64,000 bases of DNA from Saccharicrinis sp963666825 (GTDB taxonomy: Bacteria > Bacteroidota > Bacteroidia > Bacteroidales > Marinilabiliaceae). The notes beneath the pieces were generated by a model that had not been told where the DNA came from, did not search any database, and worked only from the letters and a program-made list of their open reading frames with translations. Below are positions 9,901 through 18,345 of this stretch, in pieces. The stretch spans positions 366,884 to 430,883 of the forward strand of contig CAXXFE010000001.1 of the NCBI GenBank assembly GCA_963666825.2, read 5' to 3'. Position numbers and translations under genes: made by a program. Every line of letters starts with the position of its first letter. The stretch's first letter is position 1.

Positions 9901-10692
9901 TTCATCAACAACTTCGGTTACAAATAATGAGTTTTTAGGATATGTTATACCTTCTCCATTCTCATCCCACGAAGAAATATCATCCGTATTGGTTGTGTAG
10001 GTATAATCTATCGCTTTGTTATTGGTATGCCAATCCAGCCCTTCACCCAACTGACTCTCAACCCTGTTTAAAGGAGAAGGTTCAAAGTTTGTAATGGAAA
10101 AAGGCTCAGCATCGGCTTCCTTACCAACAATACCTCCAGAAGCACTATAAAAAGTTTTACATGCTGTTGTATCATTACTTCTATACAGACCAGATTCTGA
10201 GTTGGTAGAAACCGCATAGGGTAAGAACTTTCTAGCCTCTCTTCCAAATTCATCGTATACAATAGGTTGAACAATATCAAATCCATTAGGTGAAGCATTG
10301 ACCTGGATAACCTGACTGGGTCGCCCTAAACCGTCAAAATATTGTATCTCCTCATTATGGGCATAATTATTTATATCTTGAGTAGTATCGCTATAGGCTT
10401 CTCTAAAAGTAATACTGCGTATATAGTTGTGCCCTGTAGAACTCGGCGTTCCACTTACTGTTTTGCTTGAATATGCTGTGGATATGGGTGTAAAGGTTGC
10501 TGCAGTATCAATGTAGGCATGAAATTGAGAACCCTCCACAGCATGAAAACCTTGTTTTAAGGTAATACTCTGTGGTGCGGTGACCGTGGCCTTACCCGTA
10601 ATTACATCATCTATAGTGACATTTTCCTGGGCCAACAGGGAGACCATCCCCATTGTCAGAAAGACTATTAGGATATATATTTTATTTTTCAT
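6970..10692 (-). CDS. RHS-repeat protein with metzincin-like protease tip
   Basis: A 1240-residue secreted RHS protein of the Bacteroidota type. Residues 1-21 are a signal peptide (ending LLAQ). The start of the mature protein (VTAPQSITLKQGFHA, then the DUF6443-like stretch HNYIRSITFREAY) is typical of this group. Many YD repeats follow (YDYGNVIM-like, YDPLNRLAASRYG, YDLNGNMKHDP). The core ends YDYGARFYDPSLGRW then NPILLNDPNGE at about residue 1003. The roughly 235-residue tip has HEMGHLMYLFH near residue 1157, an HExxHxxxxxH zinc site with metzincin spacing but Y in place of the usual G. NVM follows and may be the Met-turn. The tip is therefore probably a zinc protease toxin or effector. A small membrane protein follows 6 bp downstream. 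Confidence 0.9.
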   Translation of the reverse strand: MKNKIYILIVFLTMGMVSLLAQENVTIDDVITGKATVTAPQSITLKQGFHAVEGSQFHAYIDTAATFTPISTAYSSKTVSGTPSSTGHNYIRSITFREAYSDTTQDINNYAHNEEIQYFDGLGRPSQVIQVNASPNGFDIVQPIVYDEFGREARKFLPYAVSTNSESGLYRSNDTTACKTFYSASGGIVGKEADAEPFSITNFEPSPLNRVESQLGEGLDWHTNNKAIDYTYTTNTDDISSWDENGEGITYPKNSLFVTEVVDENESITKEYKDKQDQVVLKEAINGEETLQTFYIYDDFGLLRTVVPPLADSPSDSALCYYYTYDSRNRMISKKIPGADPVNMIYDRRDRLVLTQDGNMREENSNKYLFTKYDQLNRPVLTGTVIASKELSALRTDFNNYGDESSEILYEEYQGRSYQTSWGYTYDQSFPSSCKVDTTKILTATWYDDSNYSFITDLELNNKLDFSSSDMPEGYDSDRSTKTKGAVIGTMIKALPVSGSGLTLANTKLVTVPYYDDYGNVIMSVSTNHKDGIDRVCTLYKDITHEVLQTTQVHSVPGQDDLTVTKEFDYDHMGRLLETRIQVNTQDKIVLNQSRYNELGELVTKYLHSEDVTTSSSKEFVQEVNYTYNVRGWLTSINDPDLSANSDNDLFGMKLYYNNISGLNTTSVPTSGKQYNGNISAMVCSTLGDDVETKGYGFSYDPLNRLAASRYGEGVALSDNQGKYNVTISNYDKNGNIINLDRYFKGDLVDGLTYTYRDNNRSNQLESVVDTGVSRDSISDYTQGTGTYSYDLNGNMKHDPAKGTDIAYNYLNLPQSVKINDDQKIFYHYDATGNKLAKYVEDNTSSDKTTDYIANIVYTDGQQSFFSTEEGRAVPIVSGGNTIWHLEYTLKDHLGNTRVTFGGSKIPGGADIVQTSSYYPFGMVMTQKNYNTSGTNYQQNKYLYNGKEIQDDVLDGVNLGLYDYGARFYDPSLGRWNCVDPQAERYSSMSPYNYVANNPILLNDPNGEEISFDVGYKKNENGDYILDKYGNKIITSITMSITGKVLNNTNKNIDMDKAVSDINKMLESSFKGKDGNGVTFKTVSNFEVAKSMDDVKDSDHLLVLSDMKTVGRDSHGFPLAANGVASGHGYKTAFIDADYFTGYWDVNYGNTGERTAAHEMGHLMYLFHHESKDNVMKDNIGSRWNIDATKTTISQLVYIYSNRKKLNRGKNYKYVPYVNSSGRLSYKKVPFKGEARGYIK

Positions 10693-10699
10693 GATTCAT

Positions 10700-12817
10700 T
10701 TATTCTTTTACAAACTTCTTAGTAATTCTTTTATCATTACTGATGACAGAAAAATAATAGATACCTGGATTAAGGCTCGAAGCTTCTACCTTCATTTGTT
10801 GGCCCGGTTGATATCGCATCAGTTTTTCGTGATATTTTACCATTCCTCCGCCATCCAGTATTTCCACTGTTATTTGCACTTCTTTATTGGTTTCAAGCAT
10901 CCAGGTAAATGATTCTTGTACCGGGTTTGGGAACATCGTTATTAAACGTTCACCTTCGCTTAAATCGGCATATTCAGGCAGTGTATAAAACTCTATTTTT
11001 ATATCATCACTCCAATGACAGCCCAACGAATCTGTAATGGTAAGTTCATACTGATATTTGCCTGGCTGACCATCTTCACTACTTGCCAGTATACTTTGGT
11101 TATTACTTCCTGTATTCCACAGGTAGGCAAATGCATGATCGGGACCCAACAGTTCTAATGGATCTGAAATCAACATAGCAGTATCATTTCCCAGTGTAAA
11201 CTCCTGAGCCATTACTTCTGTAATACTAACAGTATCTGAAACTACACAACCTCGTTTATCAACCATATTTACATGATACAAACCAGGTTCAAAAACCTGT
11301 AGTTCATTTACATCTTTTAGCGTATCATTCCATATGATATTGGAATAACTATTGGCTACACTTAAAGTTACACTGCTGCCCTGACATAGGTATTGTGGCG
11401 CTTCAATGGCATTGTTTACCTCCGGACAGTTGTAGTATTTGGCAACAAAAATATCTTCATCCCCAAGAGTTTCCAGTTCCTGGGAGCCAGCTTTTATCAT
11501 ACCGTTAAAACTACCCATTAAGTATAAGTTTCCTTTACTATCCAGTGTTGCTCCACTACTGGCACTTCCTCCTTCACCATGAATAGCCTCGGTCCATGTT
11601 ACCATACCTGCAGTATCCAGCTGAGCGATAAATGCGTCTTTATTGACACTTTGGGTATTTATCATCAATGTATCCAGGTAAAGTGTATCATTAAAACTTC
11701 CGGTAATCATGGCTCCTCCCAGATGATTCAACTTCATATCACTTACATTATCCGAGTACTTACCGCCAAAAGTCTTTATCCATGTAATGTTTCCTGAGGT
11801 ATCAGCCCGACATACAAAAAAATCATTTAATCCTTTAGCCTCATAGTTTAAAGTATCTATGGATAAGTTGTGATTAAAATTACCAGAGAGATACAACTGA
11901 TTGTTTTTATTACATACCATACCTCTAACTTCGGTATAAGAAGTACTTGATATGGGCTTAGCCCAAACCGCTTTTAGTGTACTGTCTAATTGCAGAATAA
12001 AGTTATTTTGCTCAAGATGTTTTCCGTTGGCTTCTAACTCCAAGGCATCTATACTTAAAGTTTTCTCGTAACTACCGGTGAGATATACGTTTCCCAAACT
12101 ATCCAGAGAAAGAGCAGTCAATTTTTCTGCTCCTTTGGTACCTATCTGTTTTACCTGATCTACAGAGCCATCGCTTAATAAACGCATTAAAAAAACATCA
12201 TTATGTCCCTGGCTGATTAAATCATTACCAGAACAGTGCAAAGTATCAGCAAAAACACCTCCTAAAAGTATATTTCCACTTTGATCTGTATCTAATAAAT
12301 AGCCCGATGCTGCATTGTAAAAAGGTATGGTTGTTACCCAATCTGCTTTTCCTCGTTTGTTGATTCGGGCAACAAATAGTTTTTTATCGTCTCCTTCTAT
12401 TTTCCGTTTTCCAAACTTCATCTCTCCCCTAATAACTCCACTGATATAAAGATCATTATCAGGAGCATTTTTGATGGCCATGATTTTATCCAGGTATACT
12501 CCTCCGGCCTGCCATAGCCATTCCAGTTTACCTTTATCATTATAACGTGCCACATAAATATCTCTGTTCCCTTCACTGGTAATTGTTTTTTTATTTCCCT
12601 GAAGTTGATTAGTAAATCCTCCGGCTATGTAAACATTGTTTTTACTATCTGTAACTATTCCGTTAGGGATATCCCAACCCGGGCCACCCAGTTGCTCCAT
12701 CCAATGCCATATCTTTTGTGAATCCTGCGCTAAGGTTAATACACTATTGCCCATAAAAAACAAAACCATACATATACCTATTATAAGTTGTTGTTTTTGG
12801 TTATTCATTTGTCTCAT
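10700..12817 (-). CDS. Secreted beta-propeller protein with T9SS type A sorting domain
   Basis: About 705 residues from the chosen start. After a signal peptide (MRQMNNQKQQLIIGICMVLF...LAQ) come repeated units of the kind D-GNVYLTGSY / DNDLYISGV / SKGNLYLMGSF, which read as SBBP-type propeller blades. A PKD/Ig-like region with ITDSLGCHW follows. The last 80 residues form a T9SS sorting domain (ITMFPNPVQESF, then LNPGIYYFSV, then KKFVKE). The frame is open further upstream to 12910, but that overlaps the previous gene and lacks a signal peptide, so I place the start at 12817 (or 12808). It lies between two RHS genes and probably works at the cell surface with them. Confidence 0.9.
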   Translation of the reverse strand: MRQMNNQKQQLIIGICMVLFFMGNSVLTLAQDSQKIWHWMEQLGGPGWDIPNGIVTDSKNNVYIAGGFTNQLQGNKKTITSEGNRDIYVARYNDKGKLEWLWQAGGVYLDKIMAIKNAPDNDLYISGVIRGEMKFGKRKIEGDDKKLFVARINKRGKADWVTTIPFYNAASGYLLDTDQSGNILLGGVFADTLHCSGNDLISQGHNDVFLMRLLSDGSVDQVKQIGTKGAEKLTALSLDSLGNVYLTGSYEKTLSIDALELEANGKHLEQNNFILQLDSTLKAVWAKPISSTSYTEVRGMVCNKNNQLYLSGNFNHNLSIDTLNYEAKGLNDFFVCRADTSGNITWIKTFGGKYSDNVSDMKLNHLGGAMITGSFNDTLYLDTLMINTQSVNKDAFIAQLDTAGMVTWTEAIHGEGGSASSGATLDSKGNLYLMGSFNGMIKAGSQELETLGDEDIFVAKYYNCPEVNNAIEAPQYLCQGSSVTLSVANSYSNIIWNDTLKDVNELQVFEPGLYHVNMVDKRGCVVSDTVSITEVMAQEFTLGNDTAMLISDPLELLGPDHAFAYLWNTGSNNQSILASSEDGQPGKYQYELTITDSLGCHWSDDIKIEFYTLPEYADLSEGERLITMFPNPVQESFTWMLETNKEVQITVEILDGGGMVKYHEKLMRYQPGQQMKVEASSLNPGIYYFSVISNDKRITKKFVKE

Positions 12818-12821
12818 AGGA

Positions 12822-15800
12822 TTATTCGGTTTGAGTTGCATACTTGTATTCGTATTTCTTGATGATATTTCCATCCTGATCACGGATATACTCCAGCCTG
12901 CCATAATCATCGTATTCGTAATAGGTAGTTCGACCGTTGGGATCAGTTTCGCTGGTCATACCTATTAATGGATCGTAGGTGTAGGTAGTTACCATGGCTC
13001 CGCTAATATCTCTCAATGCATCCAAGGCTGTTCTCAATGCATCTTCATTAGTTCCACTTCCTCTTATTCCATGGTCATTATCTGAATTAGACAAAGAATT
13101 GATTAATACCGTATCAACTGCTAAATATACTTGGGAACACTGGGCATTCTCTATTTTAGCAATAGGGTATTGATTATTGTATCCCCATAAATAAGAAGTT
13201 GTCAAATCCTTATTCACTAATTCAAGTAAGTTACCATAATCATCATAATTATTAAATGTCACTACAGTATCTATTTCTGTTGCATTTGAATAATAATATT
13301 TTTTATAGGGTAATACATAGTCATTATCAAAATTCTTATATTCAGTATTGAATGAATATATTAGATTATTTTCCTTTTTAATATTTTTTCTTAAAAGTGA
13401 ATATTTATGTTGATCAATTAATTTTCTTCTGGCAATTTCGGAATTACCTGTTAAATTTAATTCTATAGAATCTGTTGGGTAATAAAATTCCTCAGTTTTT
13501 ATTTCTCCATCACTTTCTGTTTTTCGTATTAACGTTGGTAACGCATGTACATAATTATCGTACTTATAGATTTCTTTAGTTTCTATATAATTATTCCCTT
13601 CTAAGTCATAACTTCTTGTAGTTAATGTATCAACATATAACCAGCGTTGTAATATATCATATTCATATAATTCATATGAATCAAATAGAAGTTGGTTATA
13701 AGATGCATCATCTGGATCTATATAATCATAAACATCATATAATTTGTTAACCACATATGATTTATAATTATTATTCACGGATGAATTAGTATCCTCTTTA
13801 TATGATCTAAGCACTTCTTTAATAGACTTATAACTACTCTCTTCTAAGGAAAATATTTTCTTATATAACTCTAATCCATTTAGTTGGGAATAATCAGTGT
13901 AAGGTCCTGATATCAATTCACCAGAAGTTTTTATTGTATATCCACACTTATCTGGTTCAACTGAGTATTGATGTAGTATTCCTCCATTTTCAAAGTTTTC
14001 ACCAAATTCTTCAATTACATATTCGTATGTGACCACATAACCTCCAAATCTATATAAACTCTGAATTGAATTTGAATGCATACAATGAATAGGGTATTTT
14101 AATACTCCTAAAGAAGGAGTATAAGCTCCAGAACATTTTTTATAAAAGTATTTTCGTTCATAATACCTAGGGGTAGGTGTTAATGCATATCCAGAAGATA
14201 TATTAGGAGTTGATAAATTATTATAATAATAACTAATTGTAGAACTTTCATTTGTATTAGGATCATGTGTTATAACTTTAGAGACCCTTACTCCTCCTTT
14301 TTCCACATTTTTCATCAGGGATATTGAAGCCTCTGGAGTATAATCAAGGCCTGATTCCCCAGAAAGAGTTCCTCCTTGTTGAATATAACCAGCAATCGTA
14401 ATCCTTATTGAGTAAGTTACCCCTGCTGATAAGTTACAAACTGAGGATTCCGTAGATCCATCATATACGTTAAACGATAGCTTTGTTTCATCTGTAGATT
14501 CATTTATTAATTCAACATACATATTGCCACCATAAACAGTTCCTGTAGAAGAACAGGTTGCACTAATAATTTGAGACTGGCTACTGGCTATTGAAAAGCT
14601 TTCCGAATACTCCATTACACTAGTCACTGAAGTAGAAGAATTACTGACGCTCACATCTATATTAACCGGGTCCGGCTCAATCAGAGTCTCTTCATAGGCT
14701 TTATTTCCTGAATATACAATACTGTCTATCCCTCCTGTTGGATAGGTAATAGATGACAATAAGCCAACTTTAGTATAATTTGAATCAGGTTCCCTATTTG
14801 CAGAAGCTTCTGGAAACAAAATTTGAAGACTTGCACTACTAGGTGTTGGAATCAGTGTACTATTTGACTTACCGTTATAATACCCCCAATAATCCTGAGA
14901 ATAGGATAAGCGATAAGGAACATCATTTAAATCATAGTAGTTGAATTTATAGCTTTTATTTGTAAGACTATTTTCTTGGTTTATTTCCTTAAATTCAGTT
15001 AAAAAAGGTCTATCAGAACAATTTTTATAATTAAACTCAAAGCTCCTTACCGTATCATCTGTTGAGTTATAAACATTGATAGTTGAAACGATTGAATCAT
15101 TATAATCCGATCTTGATGCATAATCAAATTTTATCTTACTTCCCGTAGAACAATTAATCTCTTTTAGTATAACACAATTAGAAGATAAATAATTGCTACA
15201 ATTAGCATCCCCAGGAACACTAGCACTGATTTCAGTCGTAGATGGTATACAATACATCTGGATTCCTGAAAGTGATCCAGGAGTGGCTGCAAATATTGAT
15301 TCACTTTTATTGGTGATATAGGCAACTGTTTTATTTTCATAGTTAAATGTTATGACATCACCTTCAGGATGTGTCATCTGACTTAAATAAAATGCAGTGA
15401 CAGCTGTATCATCTTGATATTTTTGACTACAATTTGATCCAGATTGTGCCCTAATTGTTGTTTCAACATCATCAAATAAATAGGTAATACCATTGGGATC
15501 CTTTGCCTGAATAGATCGGGAATTTAGAAATGTAAATTCGATATTGGAATGCGTAAGCTGTATTACTTCATAATTATTAGAATCATCTTTTTTTATAATA
15601 AACTTTCCTGTATAACCATTGAAGTTATAACTAAAAATATCAGGTTGTCCATCTGCCCAGGGAAACTTATTGGAAATACTCTCTAAAAAATACACCATGT
15701 CCCCATCCATCTCAGCATAATTACTAGGTGGTACTGCCCTTATTAAATCATCTTCCTCTCCATATACTGTTCGGGTAATAACCCCACCACAATTGAGATT

Positions 15801-16133
15801 CCATCCTGTTCCTACCCTTGAAGCTATTTCATCTACCTTAAAACCTGTACTTGCATAACTAATTGAAATAGGTAAACTTAATTTGCTTGATGTCAACTCA
15901 AATATAGGAATAGTCTTCTGGATAGCTCCTGAGGACATATTTAGATTTATACCCCCATATTTTCCAAGTGAAGCAGCATTAGGTGAAGGTGGTAATATAT
16001 CTGTAATTTCATTGAATGATTTAAAGGATTCATCTTGACAAAATACATTTTTTTCACCTAAATATAGAAATAAAGTAATCAAGAAAAAATTCAAGAATAA
16101 ATGCTTTAAACATGGATAACTACTAGTTTTCAT
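12822..16133 (-). CDS. RHS-like secreted protein without toxin tip
   Basis: A 1103-residue protein with an N-terminal signal segment (about residues 10-32). The opening (PPSPNAASLGKYGGINLN, then LPISISYASTGFKVDEIASR, then GTGWNLNCGGVITR) is typical of the large Bacteroidota proteins that precede RHS genes. It ends with YD repeats (YTYDPLIGMTSETDPNGRTT, YYEYDDYGRLEYIRDQDGN) and then stops, with no core or toxin domain. Related genes are usually found directly upstream of DUF6443 RHS toxins, as here, and may take part in forming or exporting the shell; that role is inference. The next gene starts 4-13 bp downstream. Confidence 0.85.
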   Translation of the reverse strand: MKTSSYPCLKHLFLNFFLITLFLYLGEKNVFCQDESFKSFNEITDILPPSPNAASLGKYGGINLNMSSGAIQKTIPIFELTSSKLSLPISISYASTGFKVDEIASRVGTGWNLNCGGVITRTVYGEEDDLIRAVPPSNYAEMDGDMVYFLESISNKFPWADGQPDIFSYNFNGYTGKFIIKKDDSNNYEVIQLTHSNIEFTFLNSRSIQAKDPNGITYLFDDVETTIRAQSGSNCSQKYQDDTAVTAFYLSQMTHPEGDVITFNYENKTVAYITNKSESIFAATPGSLSGIQMYCIPSTTEISASVPGDANCSNYLSSNCVILKEINCSTGSKIKFDYASRSDYNDSIVSTINVYNSTDDTVRSFEFNYKNCSDRPFLTEFKEINQENSLTNKSYKFNYYDLNDVPYRLSYSQDYWGYYNGKSNSTLIPTPSSASLQILFPEASANREPDSNYTKVGLLSSITYPTGGIDSIVYSGNKAYEETLIEPDPVNIDVSVSNSSTSVTSVMEYSESFSIASSQSQIISATCSSTGTVYGGNMYVELINESTDETKLSFNVYDGSTESSVCNLSAGVTYSIRITIAGYIQQGGTLSGESGLDYTPEASISLMKNVEKGGVRVSKVITHDPNTNESSTISYYYNNLSTPNISSGYALTPTPRYYERKYFYKKCSGAYTPSLGVLKYPIHCMHSNSIQSLYRFGGYVVTYEYVIEEFGENFENGGILHQYSVEPDKCGYTIKTSGELISGPYTDYSQLNGLELYKKIFSLEESSYKSIKEVLRSYKEDTNSSVNNNYKSYVVNKLYDVYDYIDPDDASYNQLLFDSYELYEYDILQRWLYVDTLTTRSYDLEGNNYIETKEIYKYDNYVHALPTLIRKTESDGEIKTEEFYYPTDSIELNLTGNSEIARRKLIDQHKYSLLRKNIKKENNLIYSFNTEYKNFDNDYVLPYKKYYYSNATEIDTVVTFNNYDDYGNLLELVNKDLTTSYLWGYNNQYPIAKIENAQCSQVYLAVDTVLINSLSNSDNDHGIRGSGTNEDALRTALDALRDISGAMVTTYTYDPLIGMTSETDPNGRTTYYEYDDYGRLEYIRDQDGNIIKKYEYKYATQTE

Positions 16134-16170
16134 ATGTTTGTTATATTTTTATATTTCAACCATTTAAGAA

Positions 16171-16992
16171 TTACTTTTGGAGATATGATTGTAAAAGAAT
16201 TTCCAGTTGATCTAAGCGTTTATCTTGTTGTTTCAATTTTTCATCTAATATTTTATTCTGTTTATCTTTCTTTATCACATACAAAGTCAACTCTTCCACC
16301 TTTTGCAACAGTAACTTATTCATTTCAGCCAAGTTTACTCCTGATGCTTCCATTTCTTCGGCACTTGGAATGTCAGGTAAATGTTTGTGTGTTTTAATGT
16401 AGTTTTCTACTTCGGTAAGGTCTTTTAAATTGTAGGTATCGGAGAAAACAAAGTCGGCAGTGTTGCCATTGGCAGCTACCTTTATTTCTGTAGCAAGTAT
16501 AGTACCATTTACATCTAAAGCTTCAGTTGGATTACTCTGATTAATCCCTACTCTTCCTGAGCCTTCATTATTAACTGAAATTATTTCTTGTCCATTATAG
16601 CTACCTGTTCTAATAGCCCACTGAAACTTTTTTAAAGCAGCTTCCCCCCTCATTCTAACGGTCATTGTTCCCAGATTAAATCTTGCTACACTTGTGCCCC
16701 ATTCATGAGAAAAAATATAACTATTAGCAGGAGTAGTAGTTGCATAGCTTCTTGATCCTCCATATTTAAAACTACGATGAATATCTCTCACATATATGTC
16801 ATTTGAATAACTACTAATCCATGTGTCCCATGGTTCAAAAATTAATTGTGAACCATTAATTGTTTGTAACTCCAATTCATTCTCAAATAACCATTTTGCT
16901 ATAATTGTATCATTCTTTGTTTTATCTGCATATTGTCCCCATATACTACTAGTCACCGTTAATATCAGAGCCAAGAAGATTAATTTTTTCAT
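16171..16992 (-). CDS. Tail-fibre-like secreted protein with C-terminal coiled coil
   Basis: A 273-residue protein with a signal peptide (MKKLIFLALILTVTSSIWGQ). The middle holds the phrase VGINQSNPTEALDVNGTI, and then NLKDLTEVENYIKTHKHLPD and AEEMEASGVNLAEMNKLLLQ, followed by a charged coiled coil to the end. This C-terminus is very common in Bacteroidota phage-tail-fibre-like surface proteins and resembles the region before intramolecular chaperone domains. It is the first gene of the RHS locus, 37 bp before the long RHS-like gene. It may be a surface fibre; its exact role is unknown. Confidence 0.8.
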   Translation of the reverse strand: MKKLIFLALILTVTSSIWGQYADKTKNDTIIAKWLFENELELQTINGSQLIFEPWDTWISSYSNDIYVRDIHRSFKYGGSRSYATTTPANSYIFSHEWGTSVARFNLGTMTVRMRGEAALKKFQWAIRTGSYNGQEIISVNNEGSGRVGINQSNPTEALDVNGTILATEIKVAANGNTADFVFSDTYNLKDLTEVENYIKTHKHLPDIPSAEEMEASGVNLAEMNKLLLQKVEELTLYVIKKDKQNKILDEKLKQQDKRLDQLEILLQSYLQK

Positions 16993-18021
16993 AATTGTTT
17001 TTTATTAAGTTTATTTCATTTAGGTAGATAATTCAATACCAATACAGAATAATGCATATCTGATTGATATATTAATTATATAATTTTACTTTTGAATATC
17101 TATATTATTAGGATGTAATTAGGTAATTCAAGTAATTGATATTTGCATTGTAGTAACTATCAACTTTTTCGATTTGAATTTGGAATTGAAATCATGTATA
17201 ATTTATCGTACACATTATAACTCAAAAAACATCAATCGATTGAGAGTTATTCAAAGCTACTTGTAATATGTAAGTATTCATACTTTCAACATTGCGTAAA
17301 ATAATATCTGGATACTATTTAGATATTATCAAACACACTAAATCGAATCAATTTCAACAAATATGAAATCTGGTCTCGACATATAACGCATAGACGCAAA
17401 TATTGATCATTTACAAAAATACATACCTTTAATTGATGACAACTATTTCTGATAGGTTCTTATTAATAGTCTCTATTGCATACATTTTATTATAGAAATA
17501 CCAATGGAATTGATGCTTAATGATGGCTTATTCTACAACATATCATCTTACTTTATTTTCTATTTCATAGAAAATAATATGAAGAACTTTAATGGAAACA
17601 GAGTTACTACTATATTCTTTTTCCTTTTTTAGATAGGTACTCCTTTCTTGAATGGTTTTGATTATTTTTTAGATTTGTTTTCATAGATTTTTCTTTTTTA
17701 TTAAACTTCAAACTAAGTCGCCAGCTAATTACTCTAATGGATTATTGTTTTAAATTTATTATTGATTTATTTGTAAAACACGTGTATTTTATACGTTTAT
17801 ATATAATATCCACAAGAACTAAATTTTTACCGCCTTTTTTTAATATTTTTTATATACAAACCATATCACACTCATTATCTGCACATTAAAAACGGAATGT
17901 ATTTATATCTTTTTTAACGAAATGGAAATAGTAGTAAACTCAAATCTAATGAACTAGATTAACACTTCTTTTTGAATAACAAAACAATGAAATATTAAAA
18001 GACCAAAGTGAGTATTATCTA
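16993..18021. other. Long AT-rich region without a supported gene
   Basis: About 1 kb with many stops in all frames and no protein family or RNA gene that I can recognise. It separates the RHS locus from the first clear array repeat at 18032. It may hold decayed genes and the promoter of the leftward RHS locus. Confidence 0.5.
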
Positions 18022-18031
18022 ACATTATAAA

Positions 18032-18048
18032 TAGACTCACGAAACGAG
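18032..18048 (+). repeat. Array repeat, copy 1
   Basis: TAGACTCACGAAACGAG, preceded by CATTATAAA exactly as at the copy at 52072. It is the leftmost clear copy of the array. A leader shared with 52 kb follows directly. Confidence 0.65.
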
Positions 18049-18049
18049 G

Positions 18050-18155
18050 CTATATTTGAATGTAAATTGTTAATAGAGTTCGCAAAATTTGCGAATAATA
18101 AGAGGATAAATTACTTTTTACTCTTATTTTTATTTGATAATAGCAGTAAACAAAT
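18050..18155 (+). promoter_or_regulatory. Structured leader shared with the RhuM/Fic segment
   Basis: This stretch matches 52184-52292 over about 105 bp. Common blocks are TATATTTGAATGT, TGTTAATAGAGTTC and CAAAATTTGC. It contains a perfect palindrome, TTCGCAAAATTTGCGAA (18079-18095), and a stem ATAAGAG (18098-18104) / CTCTTAT (18121-18127). At 52 kb the equivalent stem is CAATAAG/CTTATTG: the arms differ but still pair, which suggests a conserved RNA structure. It lies about 190 nt before the PQQ-like gene. Confidence 0.55.
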
Positions 18156-18345
18156 ATATACAAGAAAAGTCAGTAAAAGAAATTTCTATACTTCTGCTCA
18201 GTTTTATCTTTAATAGAAATCCGGTTTATATATTAGTGGAAATTCAATGTTTAACTTTTTACGTATCTTGTTCAAACAATGGATACTCTCCTATTAAGGT
18301 TGAGCTTATAAAATCAAACAACTCTCAATAAAACAAAATTAGATT

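Noticed and set aside
12818..12910. N-terminal extension of the T9SS propeller protein to 12910
   Set aside because: It would overlap the end of the RHS-like gene in another frame and put the signal peptide in the middle; the start at 12817 gives a normal signal peptide.
18134..18331. 65-residue frame before the PQQ-like gene
   Set aside because: Starts inside the shared leader structure, no family features; probably 5' untranslated region.
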